Assembly (NCBI RefSeq): GCF_000213655.1
Contig: NC_015554.1
Span: 930,001-994,000, forward strand
Source: Alteromonas naphthalenivorans
Lineage (GTDB): Bacteria > Pseudomonadota > Gammaproteobacteria > Enterobacterales > Alteromonadaceae
DNA length: 64,000 nt
Direction: 5' to 3'
The notes under the pieces are model-generated. The model ran no database searches, was not told the origin of the DNA, and saw nothing but the letters and a program-made list of their open reading frames with translations. Of the stretch, positions 50,193 through 59,634 are shown piece after piece (positions within the stretch are counted from its first letter, which is position 1; every line of letters starts with the position of its first letter). A program made the position numbers and the translations under genes.

Positions 50193-50656
50193 TTAGTAGT
50201 AACGAAAAATATAAAGGCTTTTCCCTTATTGAATTAATGATCGTGGTGGCTATTGTTGGCATTCTTGCCAGTATTGCTTACCCGTCATATCAGTCTTTTA
50301 TGACTGATGGGTATAGAGGCTCGGCGCAGGCAGACATGCTGGCATTTGCTGCTGCAATGGAGCGTCATCATAGTGGCTCGTTCAGTTACCAAGGTGCGGG
50401 TGCAGGTGGCGCAAATACAGGAGCACCAACCATATTTGCCACTTACTCTCCTTCTACAGAAGCAGCGGGCAATAAACGCTACGACCTTACCATAGTGTCT
50501 GCCGATGCAACCAGTTACCAGCTAAAAGCAACACCCGTAAGTAGCACCGCGCAAGCTTCTGATGGCGCGCTGTTTTATTTTAGTGATGGCCGCAAAGGCT
50601 GGGACGTAAACAACAATGGTTCGTTGGCGGCGGGTGAGTATTGCTGGTCTTGTTAA
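50189..50656 (+). CDS. pilE: Type IV pilin PilE-like minor pilin
   Basis: A 155-residue pilin with the cleavage site YKG/FSLIE and the helix LMIVVAIVGILASIAYPSYQSF, ending the pilVWXY1E unit. SYQSFMTDGYRGSAQADML is typical of PilE minor pilins. The globular part has an insertion rich in Gly and Ala (GAGAGGANTGAP) and ends with a Cys pair (EYCWSC). GTG start overlapping the pilY1 stop. Its stop is 4 bp from the stop of the convergent gene, with no terminator between, so the two transcripts must overlap. Confidence 0.9.
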   Translation: MISSNEKYKGFSLIELMIVVAIVGILASIAYPSYQSFMTDGYRGSAQADMLAFAAAMERHHSGSFSYQGAGAGGANTGAPTIFATYSPSTEAAGNKRYDLTIVSADATSYQLKATPVSSTAQASDGALFYFSDGRKGWDVNNNGSLAAGEYCWSC

Positions 50657-50660
50657 TTCA

Positions 50661-51200
50661 CTAGGGTTTTGCGGGGGGAAGTGGTACCAACGGCCCCATG
50701 ATCGCTATATCTTGCCAACGCGATTGATACGGCGGTGCCACCACAACCTTCAATTGTTGGGTAATCGCTTGGCTTTTAGGTTTTACTTTTTCGATGAGCT
50801 CTTGCGCTTCATCAAGGGCCTCTTCTTCATTTAGTTTTTCTTCAGTCGTTAACCCACTTTCTTCACTAAGCGTTTCGTCTGCACGTAAAGCTTCATCCGT
50901 ATGGTTCAACTGGGGTAAAGGCTCTACAACTTGTTCTAAGGTCACGGCTTTTGCTGCGCTCGTGGTAGACGAGGGCGTAATGGCGATATATGCATCTTGA
51001 TTGGCATTCACATTAATTAGTAGAGTCGTTTGGTCGGTTTCAAGTTGTTGCCGAGCTTGTTGCACTGCGTTAAGTTGCTGCCATTGTCCGTATATTTGCT
51101 GGTAAAGCTTCAGTCCAGCGGTAAAGGTCAGCGCAAAGAGTCCTGATGCAATTATTACCTCTATGAGCGAAAACCCTTGTGTCTTTTTAATTAAAGTCAT
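50661..51200 (-). CDS. Prepilin-like minor (pseudo)pilin, PilV/GspI-like (PpdC-like position)
   Basis: A 179-residue prepilin-like protein, last of four overlapping leftward genes. I start at the ATG at 51200 (MTLIKKTQG), which has GGGAG upstream and overlaps the preceding gene by 14 bp; the longer frame to 51314 lies in that gene. The cleavage site is TQG/FSLIE, helix VIIASGLFALTFTAGLKLY. The C-terminal half is very acidic (about residues 100-150, many Glu and Ala), then a basic KVKPKSQ stretch; no cysteines are in the mature part. By order and length it corresponds to ppdC of the E. coli ppdA-ppdB-ygdB-ppdC operon. Confidence 0.8.
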   Translation of the reverse strand: MTLIKKTQGFSLIEVIIASGLFALTFTAGLKLYQQIYGQWQQLNAVQQARQQLETDQTTLLINVNANQDAYIAITPSSTTSAAKAVTLEQVVEPLPQLNHTDEALRADETLSEESGLTTEEKLNEEEALDEAQELIEKVKPKSQAITQQLKVVVAPPYQSRWQDIAIMGPLVPLPPAKP

Positions 51201-52149
51201 GCCAACTCCCGGGTATGGGTTGCATCTTTTGCAAACCGCTAGATTGTTGAAGGGTGCGTAATACACTAAGATTGAAATTGATGTGCCCGTGAAAAACTCT
51301 AGATACTTCCTCATTGCTTACCATGGCGCCTTCAAGCTTGGCCGAAGAGGCGATAGTGGCCACGGGTATAACAGGGTGGGAACTACTAGAAGAGCTGGAA
51401 GGCACACTGGTGTCGCCTAATATCACTACTAACCCGTAAATTTGAGCATGGGTATCAAGGGTGAAATCCCCCTTTTCTACTACAAGTAAAACAGGTTGAC
51501 TCGCTGACCCTATAATTTCACTGGGCGAAATATGGCAGTCACCACGCACCCAAAACACGAGATGGCGAGTAAGATCGTCGCAGTCGTTTGCTATGCGCGG
51601 CTTTGGAAAAAACATCGGCGTAAAGTTACTGTAATGTCGTTCAAAAAGGTGGGGCAATATAGCGTTAGTCGCACCGGTTATTACACCGTTGGCAGGAAGA
51701 CGAACTATGGCGGGGTGGCGTAAAAAACCTTGTCTAATGAATAGCGACGTAACAGGGTGAGTTATGGACACGGTAAACAGCGTTAAATACTGAGAATCTC
51801 TTCCTGAATAGTGAGTCGCCGTCACTGATGCTCGCGCGAATAGACTTGCGGTTTGTTGCCAATCTTCGCTGATACGCAGTTGCTCGGTTAATTGTGTCAT
51901 GTCGTTGTGCAATGTATTCATCACCTCAACATAAGCAATACTGCGCTTACTGGCTTGAAACTCACTGGTAAGTAGTGCGTTGGTTGCCCACAGTGCCAGT
52001 GTTATTAAGCTTAACAGTATACCCACCACACTTAACAATACGGCGCCATTTACCTTACTAGGACATTGCCAAGCGCTTGCCTCTCTTGCACCTATCACAT
52101 GTTTTTGAACGACTAGTGAGGATGAGTAAAAATCGGCGTTATTTCGCAT
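51187..52149 (-). CDS. PilX/YgdB-like pilus assembly protein, enlarged
   Basis: A 320-residue protein. The ATG at 52149 overlaps the stop of the upstream gene by 11 bp and gives MRNNADFYSSS; the longer frame to 52239 lies within that gene. The helix VNG/AVLLSVVGILLSLITLALWA has the PilX look: hydrophobic after Gly, without Glu5. About 34 residues precede it, which is long for a prepilin leader. The C-terminal third (about 230-300: QPVLLVVEKGDFTLDTHAQI, YGLVVILGD, AKLEGAMVSNEE) reads as a repetitive beta region with a Ser tract (SSSSSSS). By position it is the equivalent of E. coli ygdB, but more than twice as long. Confidence 0.75.
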   Translation of the reverse strand: MRNNADFYSSSLVVQKHVIGAREASAWQCPSKVNGAVLLSVVGILLSLITLALWATNALLTSEFQASKRSIAYVEVMNTLHNDMTQLTEQLRISEDWQQTASLFARASVTATHYSGRDSQYLTLFTVSITHPVTSLFIRQGFLRHPAIVRLPANGVITGATNAILPHLFERHYSNFTPMFFPKPRIANDCDDLTRHLVFWVRGDCHISPSEIIGSASQPVLLVVEKGDFTLDTHAQIYGLVVILGDTSVPSSSSSSSHPVIPVATIASSAKLEGAMVSNEEVSRVFHGHINFNLSVLRTLQQSSGLQKMQPIPGSWHDFN

Positions 52150-52738
52150 TGGCAACTCGTAAATACAGATGTTGCTCGGCGGTGAGTTCTGCGGACGCCT
52201 TGCTTTGTAGTGCAAGCTCAACTTTGTAAACCGGGGCATGGTTTATCTCACCGTGCAAAGATATAGTGAATTGAGTGACTTTTAATTCTGATGTATCTGT
52301 AAGATCGTGCCATCCACCTTGCTCGCAACTTTTGCTCGCTACACGGTACTCAAGGGCTTTATTGCGCAATCGAAAACCTAACAATTCTGCGGGGGCTTCA
52401 TGACTAATGTCGCCGTCAGCATTTTTATCATAGGAAAATAAGACACAAGAATTTTCGGCCTCTAGCGGATGATGGCTGATGTTGATAGCAGGCGGTAGTA
52501 ATGCGCTGTTGGCAAAAATTTCTTCAAAAGGGCGCGCCACGAATCCGGCCCGCTGGAGTTGTAGCGAGAGAGAATGGCTAATAAGCCGTAACTCACTTTG
52601 CAGTGCTAATTGTTGCTGAAAATAACCTAGTTCTTTAGAGATAGTCGCAGCGCCCATGGCAGAAAAAAGAACCAATGTTGTACTGATGGCCATGGCTATG
52701 GTGAGCTCTACTAGGCTAATACCAGAGGACGTTAACAT
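52139..52738 (-). CDS. Prepilin-like minor (pseudo)pilin, PilW/GspJ-like (PpdB-like position)
   Basis: A 199-residue prepilin-like protein. The ATG at 52738 (MLTSSGISLVE) overlaps the previous stop by 7 bp and is preferred over the frame start at 52771. The cleavage site is SSG/ISLVE, then the helix LTIAMAISTTLVLFSAMGA. QSELRLISHSLSLQLQRAGF is the usual PilW/GspJ post-helix segment. CVLFSYDKNADGD in the middle could be a calcium-loop-like turn. Two cysteines are in the globular domain. The position corresponds to ppdB. Confidence 0.82.
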   Translation of the reverse strand: MLTSSGISLVELTIAMAISTTLVLFSAMGAATISKELGYFQQQLALQSELRLISHSLSLQLQRAGFVARPFEEIFANSALLPPAINISHHPLEAENSCVLFSYDKNADGDISHEAPAELLGFRLRNKALEYRVASKSCEQGGWHDLTDTSELKVTQFTISLHGEINHAPVYKVELALQSKASAELTAEQHLYLRVANAK

Positions 52739-53247
52739 AGCGGAATTCCCTCTAGTGAAGTAGAAGTGCAATACCGCACACGGCCTAGGTTATTAATGAT
52801 AACTTTGCCGGTGTATCGAGCGTTACTTATGGTGACTGTCATTGCGCTGCCGAAACTCATGCCATGAGTTCCATCGAACGTCAGCAACGCCTTTTTATTG
52901 GCTGGACTAGCAATGACTGCATGATAACTTTGCATAATAAGCCGTTTCTGCTGGCTAATAACGTGGCAACTGCTTGCTACATGGCAATCACAGTCACTTG
53001 CTGACGTTAAGCCGATACAATGATTTGCTGAAGCGTCTACGACTAGGGTAATCGCCTTACGCTCAGAGATAGAAAGCGTGCGGGCGTACTTTGCAATGTC
53101 AGCGGTATGCTTTAACGCGCTCTTTATAGCGATGGCTTGTCGCCATTCAACAAAAGAGGGGGCAGCTATGGCGGTGAAAATGACCACAATGCAAAGCACC
53201 ACAAGTAACTCTAACAAGGTAAATCCACCTGCTTTAATTAAAACCAT
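52732..53247 (-). CDS. Prepilin-like minor (pseudo)pilin, FimT/GspH-like (PpdA-like position)
   Basis: First of the four-gene leftward unit; 171 residues. The cleavage site is AGG/FTLLE, helix LLVVLCIVVIFTAIAAPSF. The segment WRQAIAIKSALKHTADIAKYAR and the later NNLGRVRYC are typical of FimT/GspH. It is rich in cysteines (NHCIG, DCDCH, SSCHV, RYC and a terminal LC), more than other pilins here. It is divergent from the lone pilin at 53327, with 79 bp between the starts. Position corresponds to ppdA. Confidence 0.83.
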   Translation of the reverse strand: MVLIKAGGFTLLELLVVLCIVVIFTAIAAPSFVEWRQAIAIKSALKHTADIAKYARTLSISERKAITLVVDASANHCIGLTSASDCDCHVASSCHVISQQKRLIMQSYHAVIASPANKKALLTFDGTHGMSFGSAMTVTISNARYTGKVIINNLGRVRYCTSTSLEGIPLC

Positions 53248-53326
53248 GCCTTAGTCCGGTTATTTGTCATTTGTTTGCTGTTAGGTTTACAGCATAGCGA
53301 ATCAACAAATAGAGGGCTGCTGTACC

Positions 53327-53713
53327 ATGGAAGGGAAAATCAATTTAATTAAGATGGGAGGGATTACGTTAATCGAGCTTTTGGTCGCTGTTGCGATTGT
53401 GGGTATTGTTTCTATGTTCGCCATTCCCAGTTATTCATCAACCATCGCGCTTGCAAATAAGCATGAAACCATTAGCTATTTGCTCACTTTGCAAATAAAG
53501 CAAGAACGGTATTGGTTGAGTGAAGGTAAATACTCGGGGCTTAGTGGATTGCCGGCACCCAATATTGACGGCGTTACACTGACATACAGCGAATCTAAGA
53601 ATGGAAATTATAGCATTGTTGCGTCTTTAAGCTTTTTGGACAAATCTAACCCTTGTCGGTTGCTAACTATCACCCCTTACGAAAATTTACCCCATGGATG
53701 TTGGGGAAGGTAG
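53327..53713 (+). CDS. Lone PilE-like pilin
   Basis: A 128-residue prepilin-like protein by itself between two leftward pilin genes. The cleavage site is MGG/ITLIE, with a 12-residue leader, then LLVAVAIVGIVSMFAIPSYSS, and the PilE-type KQERYWLSEGKY segment. The short globular domain ends with two cysteines (NPCRLLT and GCWGR) in the place of the C-terminal disulfide of type IV pilins. It is smaller than the PilE at 50189, so a separate subunit is likely. Confidence 0.82.
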   Translation: MEGKINLIKMGGITLIELLVAVAIVGIVSMFAIPSYSSTIALANKHETISYLLTLQIKQERYWLSEGKYSGLSGLPAPNIDGVTLTYSESKNGNYSIVASLSFLDKSNPCRLLTITPYENLPHGCWGR

Positions 53714-53778
53714 CCTATCATGGACTTACCATTAGTCCGCTGCGAATCAGGTCATGACAAGGAATTAAGGACAAGGTA

Positions 53779-54348
53779 TTAAGGGCAAGTTAGAGCGGTG
53801 CCAGATAAATCTTCATTAATACCATCGTCGTCACTGTCGATGGCAACAGATATTCTACCGTAGAGTGACAATAGCAGGGCAGAAGCATAAGAGGCATCTT
53901 TACTCTTTGGGCAGATGGTTATGGTTGCACTGTTACTAATACTGCCTTGTTCAGAAAACGAAATAGCGCCAGAAATGCCACTGATTGTATTGCCTGAGTT
54001 CAGCGGGTCGCTGCTGGCAATAAGTGGTTCACTGCTATCTCTGCTTCCATTTGAGTTTTCATCAATAAAGACCATTTTCGCGTTGGCCCAATCGCTGACA
54101 CAGGTGCTATAACTCGTGGTCGGACAAAGTATCACGTTAAACTGTTCGTTAATGGCACTAAACCTAGCTTGCTGTGCAATAGCGCTCAACGTATTGATGT
54201 CGCCGGTTACTCTATTTTTGACTAAAATAGTATTAATAGACGGGGCAACGACTCCTACTAAGATTGCCAAAATGGCGACCGTAATTAGCATCTCTAAAAG
54301 AGTCAGGCCGTATTGAAGACGCAAAGCGCTAGAAGACTTTATTTTCAC
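53779..54348 (-). CDS. fimT: FimT/GspH-family pseudopilin
   Basis: A 189-residue GspH/FimT protein, the second in the locus. The cleavage site is QYG/LTLLE with helix MLITVAILAILVGVVAPSI; the segment NTLSAIAQQARFSAINEQFNVILCP is the FimT hallmark. Repeated acidic turns (DENSNGSRDSSEP, DSDDDGINED) could bind calcium. Four cysteines are present, two of them close together (ILCPTTSYSTCVSDW). It converges on the lone pilin gene. FimT of some species binds DNA during uptake; whether this one does is not known. Confidence 0.87.
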   Translation of the reverse strand: MKIKSSSALRLQYGLTLLEMLITVAILAILVGVVAPSINTILVKNRVTGDINTLSAIAQQARFSAINEQFNVILCPTTSYSTCVSDWANAKMVFIDENSNGSRDSSEPLIASSDPLNSGNTISGISGAISFSEQGSISNSATITICPKSKDASYASALLLSLYGRISVAIDSDDDGINEDLSGTALTCP

Positions 54349-54615
54349 TGAGATTTATTTACTAGGTTAATTTAACAATGATATTAGCGTTAGCCTCTAT
54401 TATTACAACAATAAAGGTCAACGCGCGTGAACATTCAAGGTAAACCAATTTGCCTCGAAATGGGTATAAAAAAAGGCGTGTAGGCATGCCCGAAGATACA
54501 AAAAGTAGTGAATTTCAACGATTAATGAAGTTTGAATTCTTTTACCACTAACATCTAAGGCGAGTTTATCGTAAACTCAGGTATCAGGACGCCCACTCAC
54601 TAATTGGACATTATA

Positions 54616-55793
<1,178 letters not shown>

Positions 55794-55834
55794 ATAGGCA
55801 TTATTGACTAACGCTTTGTGTTGCAGTCAATATC

Positions 55835-55862
55835 AAAAAAGGGAGCCTTAGGCTCCCTTTTT
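55835..55862. terminator. Bidirectional terminator between glnB and slyD
   Basis: AAAAAGGGAGCC/GGCTCCCTTTTT, a perfect 12-bp stem with TTA loop; T-run on both strands. Confidence 0.92.
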
Positions 55863-55892
55863 AGTTAGTGCGTTTATCACGAAGCAACAGTA

Positions 55893-56378
55893 TTAGTGGT
55901 CGTGACCACAGCCGCCTGGCGTATGGGCATGGCCGTGCTCTAATTCTTCAGCAGTCGCATCGCGTACATCAACCACTTCTACATCAAAAGTAAGTGGAAT
56001 GCCTGCAAGTGGGTGGTTACCGTCTACAACTACTTCGTCATCAGATGTCTCGATGATAATAACCGATTGCTCACCTTCTGGCGTGGTTGCACGAAAAGAC
56101 ATGCCAACTTCAACGTCCATGCCTTCAAACATTGAACTAGGTACGCGCTGAACGAGTTCATCAATACGTTCACCGTAGGCTTTCTCTGGCTCAACAGACA
56201 AGTTGAACTTTTCACCTTTCTCTTTACCTACCAATGCTTCTTCTAGTCCCTCAATAAGAAAGCGGCGCCCTTGAAGCACTACAAGCGGCTCCTTACCGGC
56301 TGAAGAATCAAGCTCGGTACCGTCTTCGGTTGAAACGGTGTAGTGAAGGGTGACAACGCTGTCAGAGGTTATAGTCAT
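55893..56378 (-). CDS. slyD: FKBP-type peptidyl-prolyl isomerase SlyD
   Basis: SlyD is a cytoplasmic isomerase, chaperone and metal (nickel) binder. It has 161 residues: FKBP domain with inserted flap (VTLHYTVSTEDGTELDSS, EGLEEALVGKEKGEKF), GNHPLAGIPLTFDVEVVDV, then a short His-rich tail (HGHAHTPGGCGHDH). The tail is shorter than in E. coli, so less metal is probably bound. It is distinct from FkpB at 42.4 kb. The gene is followed leftward by the shared terminator with glnB. Confidence 0.95.
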   Translation of the reverse strand: MTITSDSVVTLHYTVSTEDGTELDSSAGKEPLVVLQGRRFLIEGLEEALVGKEKGEKFNLSVEPEKAYGERIDELVQRVPSSMFEGMDVEVGMSFRATTPEGEQSVIIIETSDDEVVVDGNHPLAGIPLTFDVEVVDVRDATAEELEHGHAHTPGGCGHDH

Positions 56379-56431
56379 AATTTGTCCTGTAGTTTTGCCC
56401 TACTGGGCGATGGTTTTAAATTTATTAAAGA

Positions 56432-57448
56432 TTATTTACGGTTTTTCACCAATGAGCTCTTAGCCTGCTCAATGCTGTACGGTAAAGGGCTAGGGTAGCA
56501 GGTAATTTCAACTTGATCAGCTAGGCGATGAATATCTTGCTCAGTGGTATCGTTTGAGAGCACAGCCATAAACCATGTTTCTTCGCTAAGTTCAGCTTTA
56601 CGAATTACCATACCAGCGCGACGCCAGTTCTCGCCTAATTGCTTTTCTAGTGTATCGCCAGCGTTAATATGAAACGCTTTTGGCACTGAAAAACTATAGG
56701 CTGCACGCTTGTTTTTACCTAAGAATCGAGTGCGGGCAACCACTTCCTGGCCCATATAGCAGCCTTTGTCAAAATCGATACCGTTAAGTGCCTGCACATT
56801 CATCATTTGGGGAACGTATTCGCTGACCCCAGTTTCTTCGATAGACGGTATCGCACTTTCTATCATAATAGCATCGTATACATTTTGTTCAAAAATTGAG
56901 CCGTTGGTGTCTTTCACTTTTTGCTCAAATTCAGGGGCTCGCTCAGAATTCAGTACCACATAATAGCCGGCGCGCTGAGTATCACTTTTAAATACCCACC
57001 CTACATCACTGTGAACACTGGTTAATGGCTCACTAGGAAGGGTGTCGAAATAGCTACTAAGTAACATCTGCCCAAGGTTTTCACCTAAGAAGAATTGCGT
57101 GTACTGGTTTGATTCATCGGTTATATCTACCTTTGAGAACACACCGTACTTATTTAACTGCGCAAGGGAGTGCGCACCAGAGTCTTTGTTAGTTAGCATG
57201 AAGATAGCATTTCCATGGCGACCATTTCCATGGCGGCCCACAAACGAAATAGACCAGGTCTTTCCTTTGTTGTCACAATGGGCACAATACCTCACCGTAT
57301 TCTCATCTAAAGCGTTAATGTTAACTGTCACTTGACCATGTAAGTAGCTGTCAGCTTGCTCGCCTTCCAGCTTTATTAGCATGTTGTCATTTAACTTAAT
57401 TGCATAGTGCGAAGGTAAATCAGAAAGAGTCGTTAACGCTGTCATCAA
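56432..57448 (-). CDS. ygfZ: tRNA-modifying folate-binding protein YgfZ
   Basis: YgfZ is a folate-binding protein related to the T-protein of glycine cleavage, needed for repair or assembly of some iron-sulfur enzymes such as MiaB. It has 338 residues. The key motif KGCYMGQEVVARTRFLG with its Cys is present. The start may be the first or second Met; the difference is one residue. It is divergent from sdhE and ygfX, the same neighbourhood as ygfZ-sdhE in E. coli. It lies beside slyD on the same strand, 54 bp upstream. Confidence 0.94.
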   Translation of the reverse strand: MMTALTTLSDLPSHYAIKLNDNMLIKLEGEQADSYLHGQVTVNINALDENTVRYCAHCDNKGKTWSISFVGRHGNGRHGNAIFMLTNKDSGAHSLAQLNKYGVFSKVDITDESNQYTQFFLGENLGQMLLSSYFDTLPSEPLTSVHSDVGWVFKSDTQRAGYYVVLNSERAPEFEQKVKDTNGSIFEQNVYDAIMIESAIPSIEETGVSEYVPQMMNVQALNGIDFDKGCYMGQEVVARTRFLGKNKRAAYSFSVPKAFHINAGDTLEKQLGENWRRAGMVIRKAELSEETWFMAVLSNDTTEQDIHRLADQVEITCYPSPLPYSIEQAKSSLVKNRK

Positions 57449-57657
57449 AGATTCCGAATGAAGAATTTATAATGTAGTAGGTGAGGGGTTTGCGCGCTTT
57501 ATCAAGGGGAACCCTTAAGATTATCGTGTTTTGTGGTTAATTCGTGCTATCTACGGTGCTATTGAAACGCCTTTCTGTCTAAAAGGGCAGTGATCCTTCG
57601 CCCATCACCGTGGTAATATGATGACAGTGTTAAAACAATAATTAAGAATGTGAATAT

Positions 57658-57915
57658 ATGTTTGAGCCAAAAAGACGTGCTAGATTAAAGTGGGCATGCC
57701 GCAGAGGGATGTTGGAACTTGATGTGTTACTCATGCCTTTTGTAGATGAAGCCTTCGACTCGCTTGATTACGAACAACAAGAAATATTCGAACGCTTACT
57801 TACCAGCGACGATCCAGACTTGTTTGCATGGTTTATGGGCCATCAACAATGCCAAGATCCAGAACTTGCTGGTATGGTGTCTACTATCGTTAATCGTGTC
57901 AAAGTACAGGGTTAA
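57658..57915 (+). CDS. sdhE: FAD assembly factor SdhE
   Basis: SdhE helps attach FAD covalently to the flavoprotein subunit of succinate dehydrogenase and fumarate reductase. The protein has 85 residues, standard. The signature RGMLELD (residues 16-22, the family RGxxELD) contains the Gly-rich contact to SdhA. The C-terminal part YEQQEIFERLLTSDDPDLF is typical. ygfX follows and overlaps its end by 20 bp, as often seen in gammaproteobacteria. Confidence 0.96.
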   Translation: MFEPKRRARLKWACRRGMLELDVLLMPFVDEAFDSLDYEQQEIFERLLTSDDPDLFAWFMGHQQCQDPELAGMVSTIVNRVKVQG

Positions 57916-58411
57916 ACTCACTTATTCGCCGTGGCGAAAAATAGTAGGAATGCTAATTCTTATTGCCGCTTTTGGCTTTAGTATTATAAATTTACCTGAA
58001 GCCTTGTGGACGTGGGTAAGTCCAAGTTGGCTTTGGTTATGCGCGCTTGCGTGTTTGCCGGTGTATATCGCTTTCTGCTTGAGTGTATGGCGTAAATTGA
58101 GCAAACCGACGACGGTGCCATCTAATGATGTTTACACGCTTACGGACAATGGTTCATTGCGGGCGTTGATGGTATCGGGAGAAGAGATTTATTCGCCAGC
58201 AGTGAATCTTCACAAGTCATCATTACTGTTGCCATGGGGTCTAAGCCTTCATGTAGAACGAACTGCGCGAAAATGGTACCAGCCGTATTACGAGCATGTG
58301 CGCTGGGTATTAAAAGGTGAATGCTCTGAAGCAGATTATCGACGGCTATGCCGAGCGATAATCTTCGCTCAAGGAGCAGGCCAAACAAGGAATAACATTG
58401 ATGTTTCGTGA
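57896..58411 (+). CDS. ygfX: YgfX (CptA-like) membrane protein
   Basis: A 171-residue protein of the YgfX family, always next to sdhE. I choose the GTG at 57896 (VSKYRVKLTYSPWR), because the longer frame from 57746 is inside sdhE; there is no clear ribosome binding site, as expected with coupling to sdhE. Two membrane helices are visible (GMLILIAAFGFSIINL and LWLCALACLPVYIAFCLSVW), then a cytoplasmic domain (LLLPWGLSLHVER). E. coli YgfX has been proposed as a toxin (CptA) acting on MreB and FtsZ; its role is debated. Confidence 0.8.
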   Translation: MSKYRVKLTYSPWRKIVGMLILIAAFGFSIINLPEALWTWVSPSWLWLCALACLPVYIAFCLSVWRKLSKPTTVPSNDVYTLTDNGSLRALMVSGEEIYSPAVNLHKSSLLLPWGLSLHVERTARKWYQPYYEHVRWVLKGECSEADYRRLCRAIIFAQGAGQTRNNIDVS

Positions 58412-59255
58412 GTATGCAAAAGCTTTATTAAAACGTGTCGATACCCGACAGTTAATGCAATTCAAACCACCCACATTACCGCCTCGCATTTACACCAAAC
58501 AACTTAATATTGACAACAAGCACTACGGTGCATTCTGTCAAGAAGTGGCGTGGCAAGATGCTGCTACCATGCATCCTTTGTATCTGCAAATGCTGTCTCT
58601 TCCCCTTCAAATACAGTGTTTGCTCGATAAGAAAAGCCCGTTTCCATTACTGGGATTAATACATGCGGCTAATCGCGTAGAAGTGCTAGAAGAATGCGAT
58701 TTAAGCGAGACGTTTGAATGCAGGGTTCGATTCAGCGATGTCAGGCCGCACTCACGTGGCTGGGAAGTCGATGTTTCCTTAGAGGCTTTTCAACAAGGGC
58801 GCTGTGTTTATAAAGCAATCAGTAGCTACTTGGTGAAGGTGAAAGCGGTACATGTGGCGCCCAGAGCGCCTGTACAAGATACCACTGAAGCCTGTGTCGA
58901 TAGCCCTAAAAACTTGCTTGCAGAGCTTGATGTAACGGCCGATACCGGCAGGCGTTACGCGAAAATTTCTGGCGACTATAATCCCATTCATTTGTTTGGA
59001 CTAAGTGCCAAAGCATTTGGCTTTAAGCGCCCGATTGCCCATGGAATGTGGACACTGGCCCGCGCGTTATCATTCGTACCAGTATCGAACGGTCAGCATA
59101 TTTCAGATGTGGTTTGCCGTTTTAAACGACCCGTTATGCTGCCTTGCAGCATTAACATCTATCAAATGTGTCAAGATGAAGACCGCTCTATCTTGGAAAT
59201 TACGAGCAGTGATGATCAGCAAGTACACCTAGATGCAGAGGTCTCAACGCTGTAG
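58401..59255 (+). CDS. MaoC-type hot-dog dehydratase family protein
   Basis: A 284-residue protein with a hot-dog fold dehydratase region in its C-terminal half: ISGDYNPIHLF at about residue 195 is the hydratase 2 motif with the catalytic Asp and His, then GFKRPIAHGMW. The N-terminal half is probably a degenerate first hot-dog (WQDAATMHPLYLQML). Such proteins hydrate enoyl-CoA or act on acyl-ACP. The ATG at 58401 overlaps the ygfX stop by about 11 bp; a TTG one codon before is also open. It is in the sdhE-ygfX transcript by spacing; function in that context is not known. Confidence 0.82.
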   Translation: MFREYAKALLKRVDTRQLMQFKPPTLPPRIYTKQLNIDNKHYGAFCQEVAWQDAATMHPLYLQMLSLPLQIQCLLDKKSPFPLLGLIHAANRVEVLEECDLSETFECRVRFSDVRPHSRGWEVDVSLEAFQQGRCVYKAISSYLVKVKAVHVAPRAPVQDTTEACVDSPKNLLAELDVTADTGRRYAKISGDYNPIHLFGLSAKAFGFKRPIAHGMWTLARALSFVPVSNGQHISDVVCRFKRPVMLPCSINIYQMCQDEDRSILEITSSDDQQVHLDAEVSTL

Positions 59256-59333
59256 GTCAAAGCTGTTATGACGAAACAGTAACAAGGTTATTATTATCAG
59301 CCGATAAGTCGGTCTGTTTGGTTCGGTGCTTTT

Positions 59334-59389
59334 TATGACCAGCTAGTTATGATCTGATAGTCATGACCTGCTAGCCATGAGCTACTAGG
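59334..59389. repeat. Four-copy 14-bp degenerate tandem repeat
   Basis: Units read TATGACCAGCTAGT, TATGATCTGATAGT, CATGACCTGCTAGC and CATGAGCTACTAGG (consensus YATGAYCTGCTAGT). All are 14 bp with no gap. It is non-coding and lies 78 bp after the MaoC stop. Confidence 0.8.
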
Positions 59390-59473
59390 TCTTCGTGCTG
59401 TAATTTCAGGACTTTGTATTCGATTTATTAAAAAGAAATAAGCCGAGTGCAGCTCAACGTCGCAATATAAATA

Positions 59474-59533
59474 AAAAAGCCCACTTTCCTAATATAGTGT
59501 ATTGAACACGCTGTATTAGGAAGTGGGCTTTTT
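59474..59533. terminator. Long bidirectional terminator between the MaoC gene and nadB
   Basis: AAAAAGCCCACTTTCCTAATA and TATTAGGAAGTGGGCTTTTT form a 20-bp stem with one bulged T. A GTGT/ACAC pair in the loop extends it. T-runs on both strands fit two convergent transcripts. Confidence 0.9.
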
Positions 59534-59634
59534 CGTATCTCTATTAAATAGCTATTGTATTTCTATTGTATGTCTATTGTCTTTTCAAGCCACGCTGAAA
59601 ACGCTACGGCTAGGTGTCTACTCACCCAAAATCA

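Larger units (their letters stand above)
59256..59634. other. Intergenic region between the MaoC gene and nadB
   Basis: About 380 bp. It holds a four-unit 14-bp tandem repeat (59334-59389) and a long palindromic terminator (59474-59533). No gene is seen. Confidence 0.6.
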
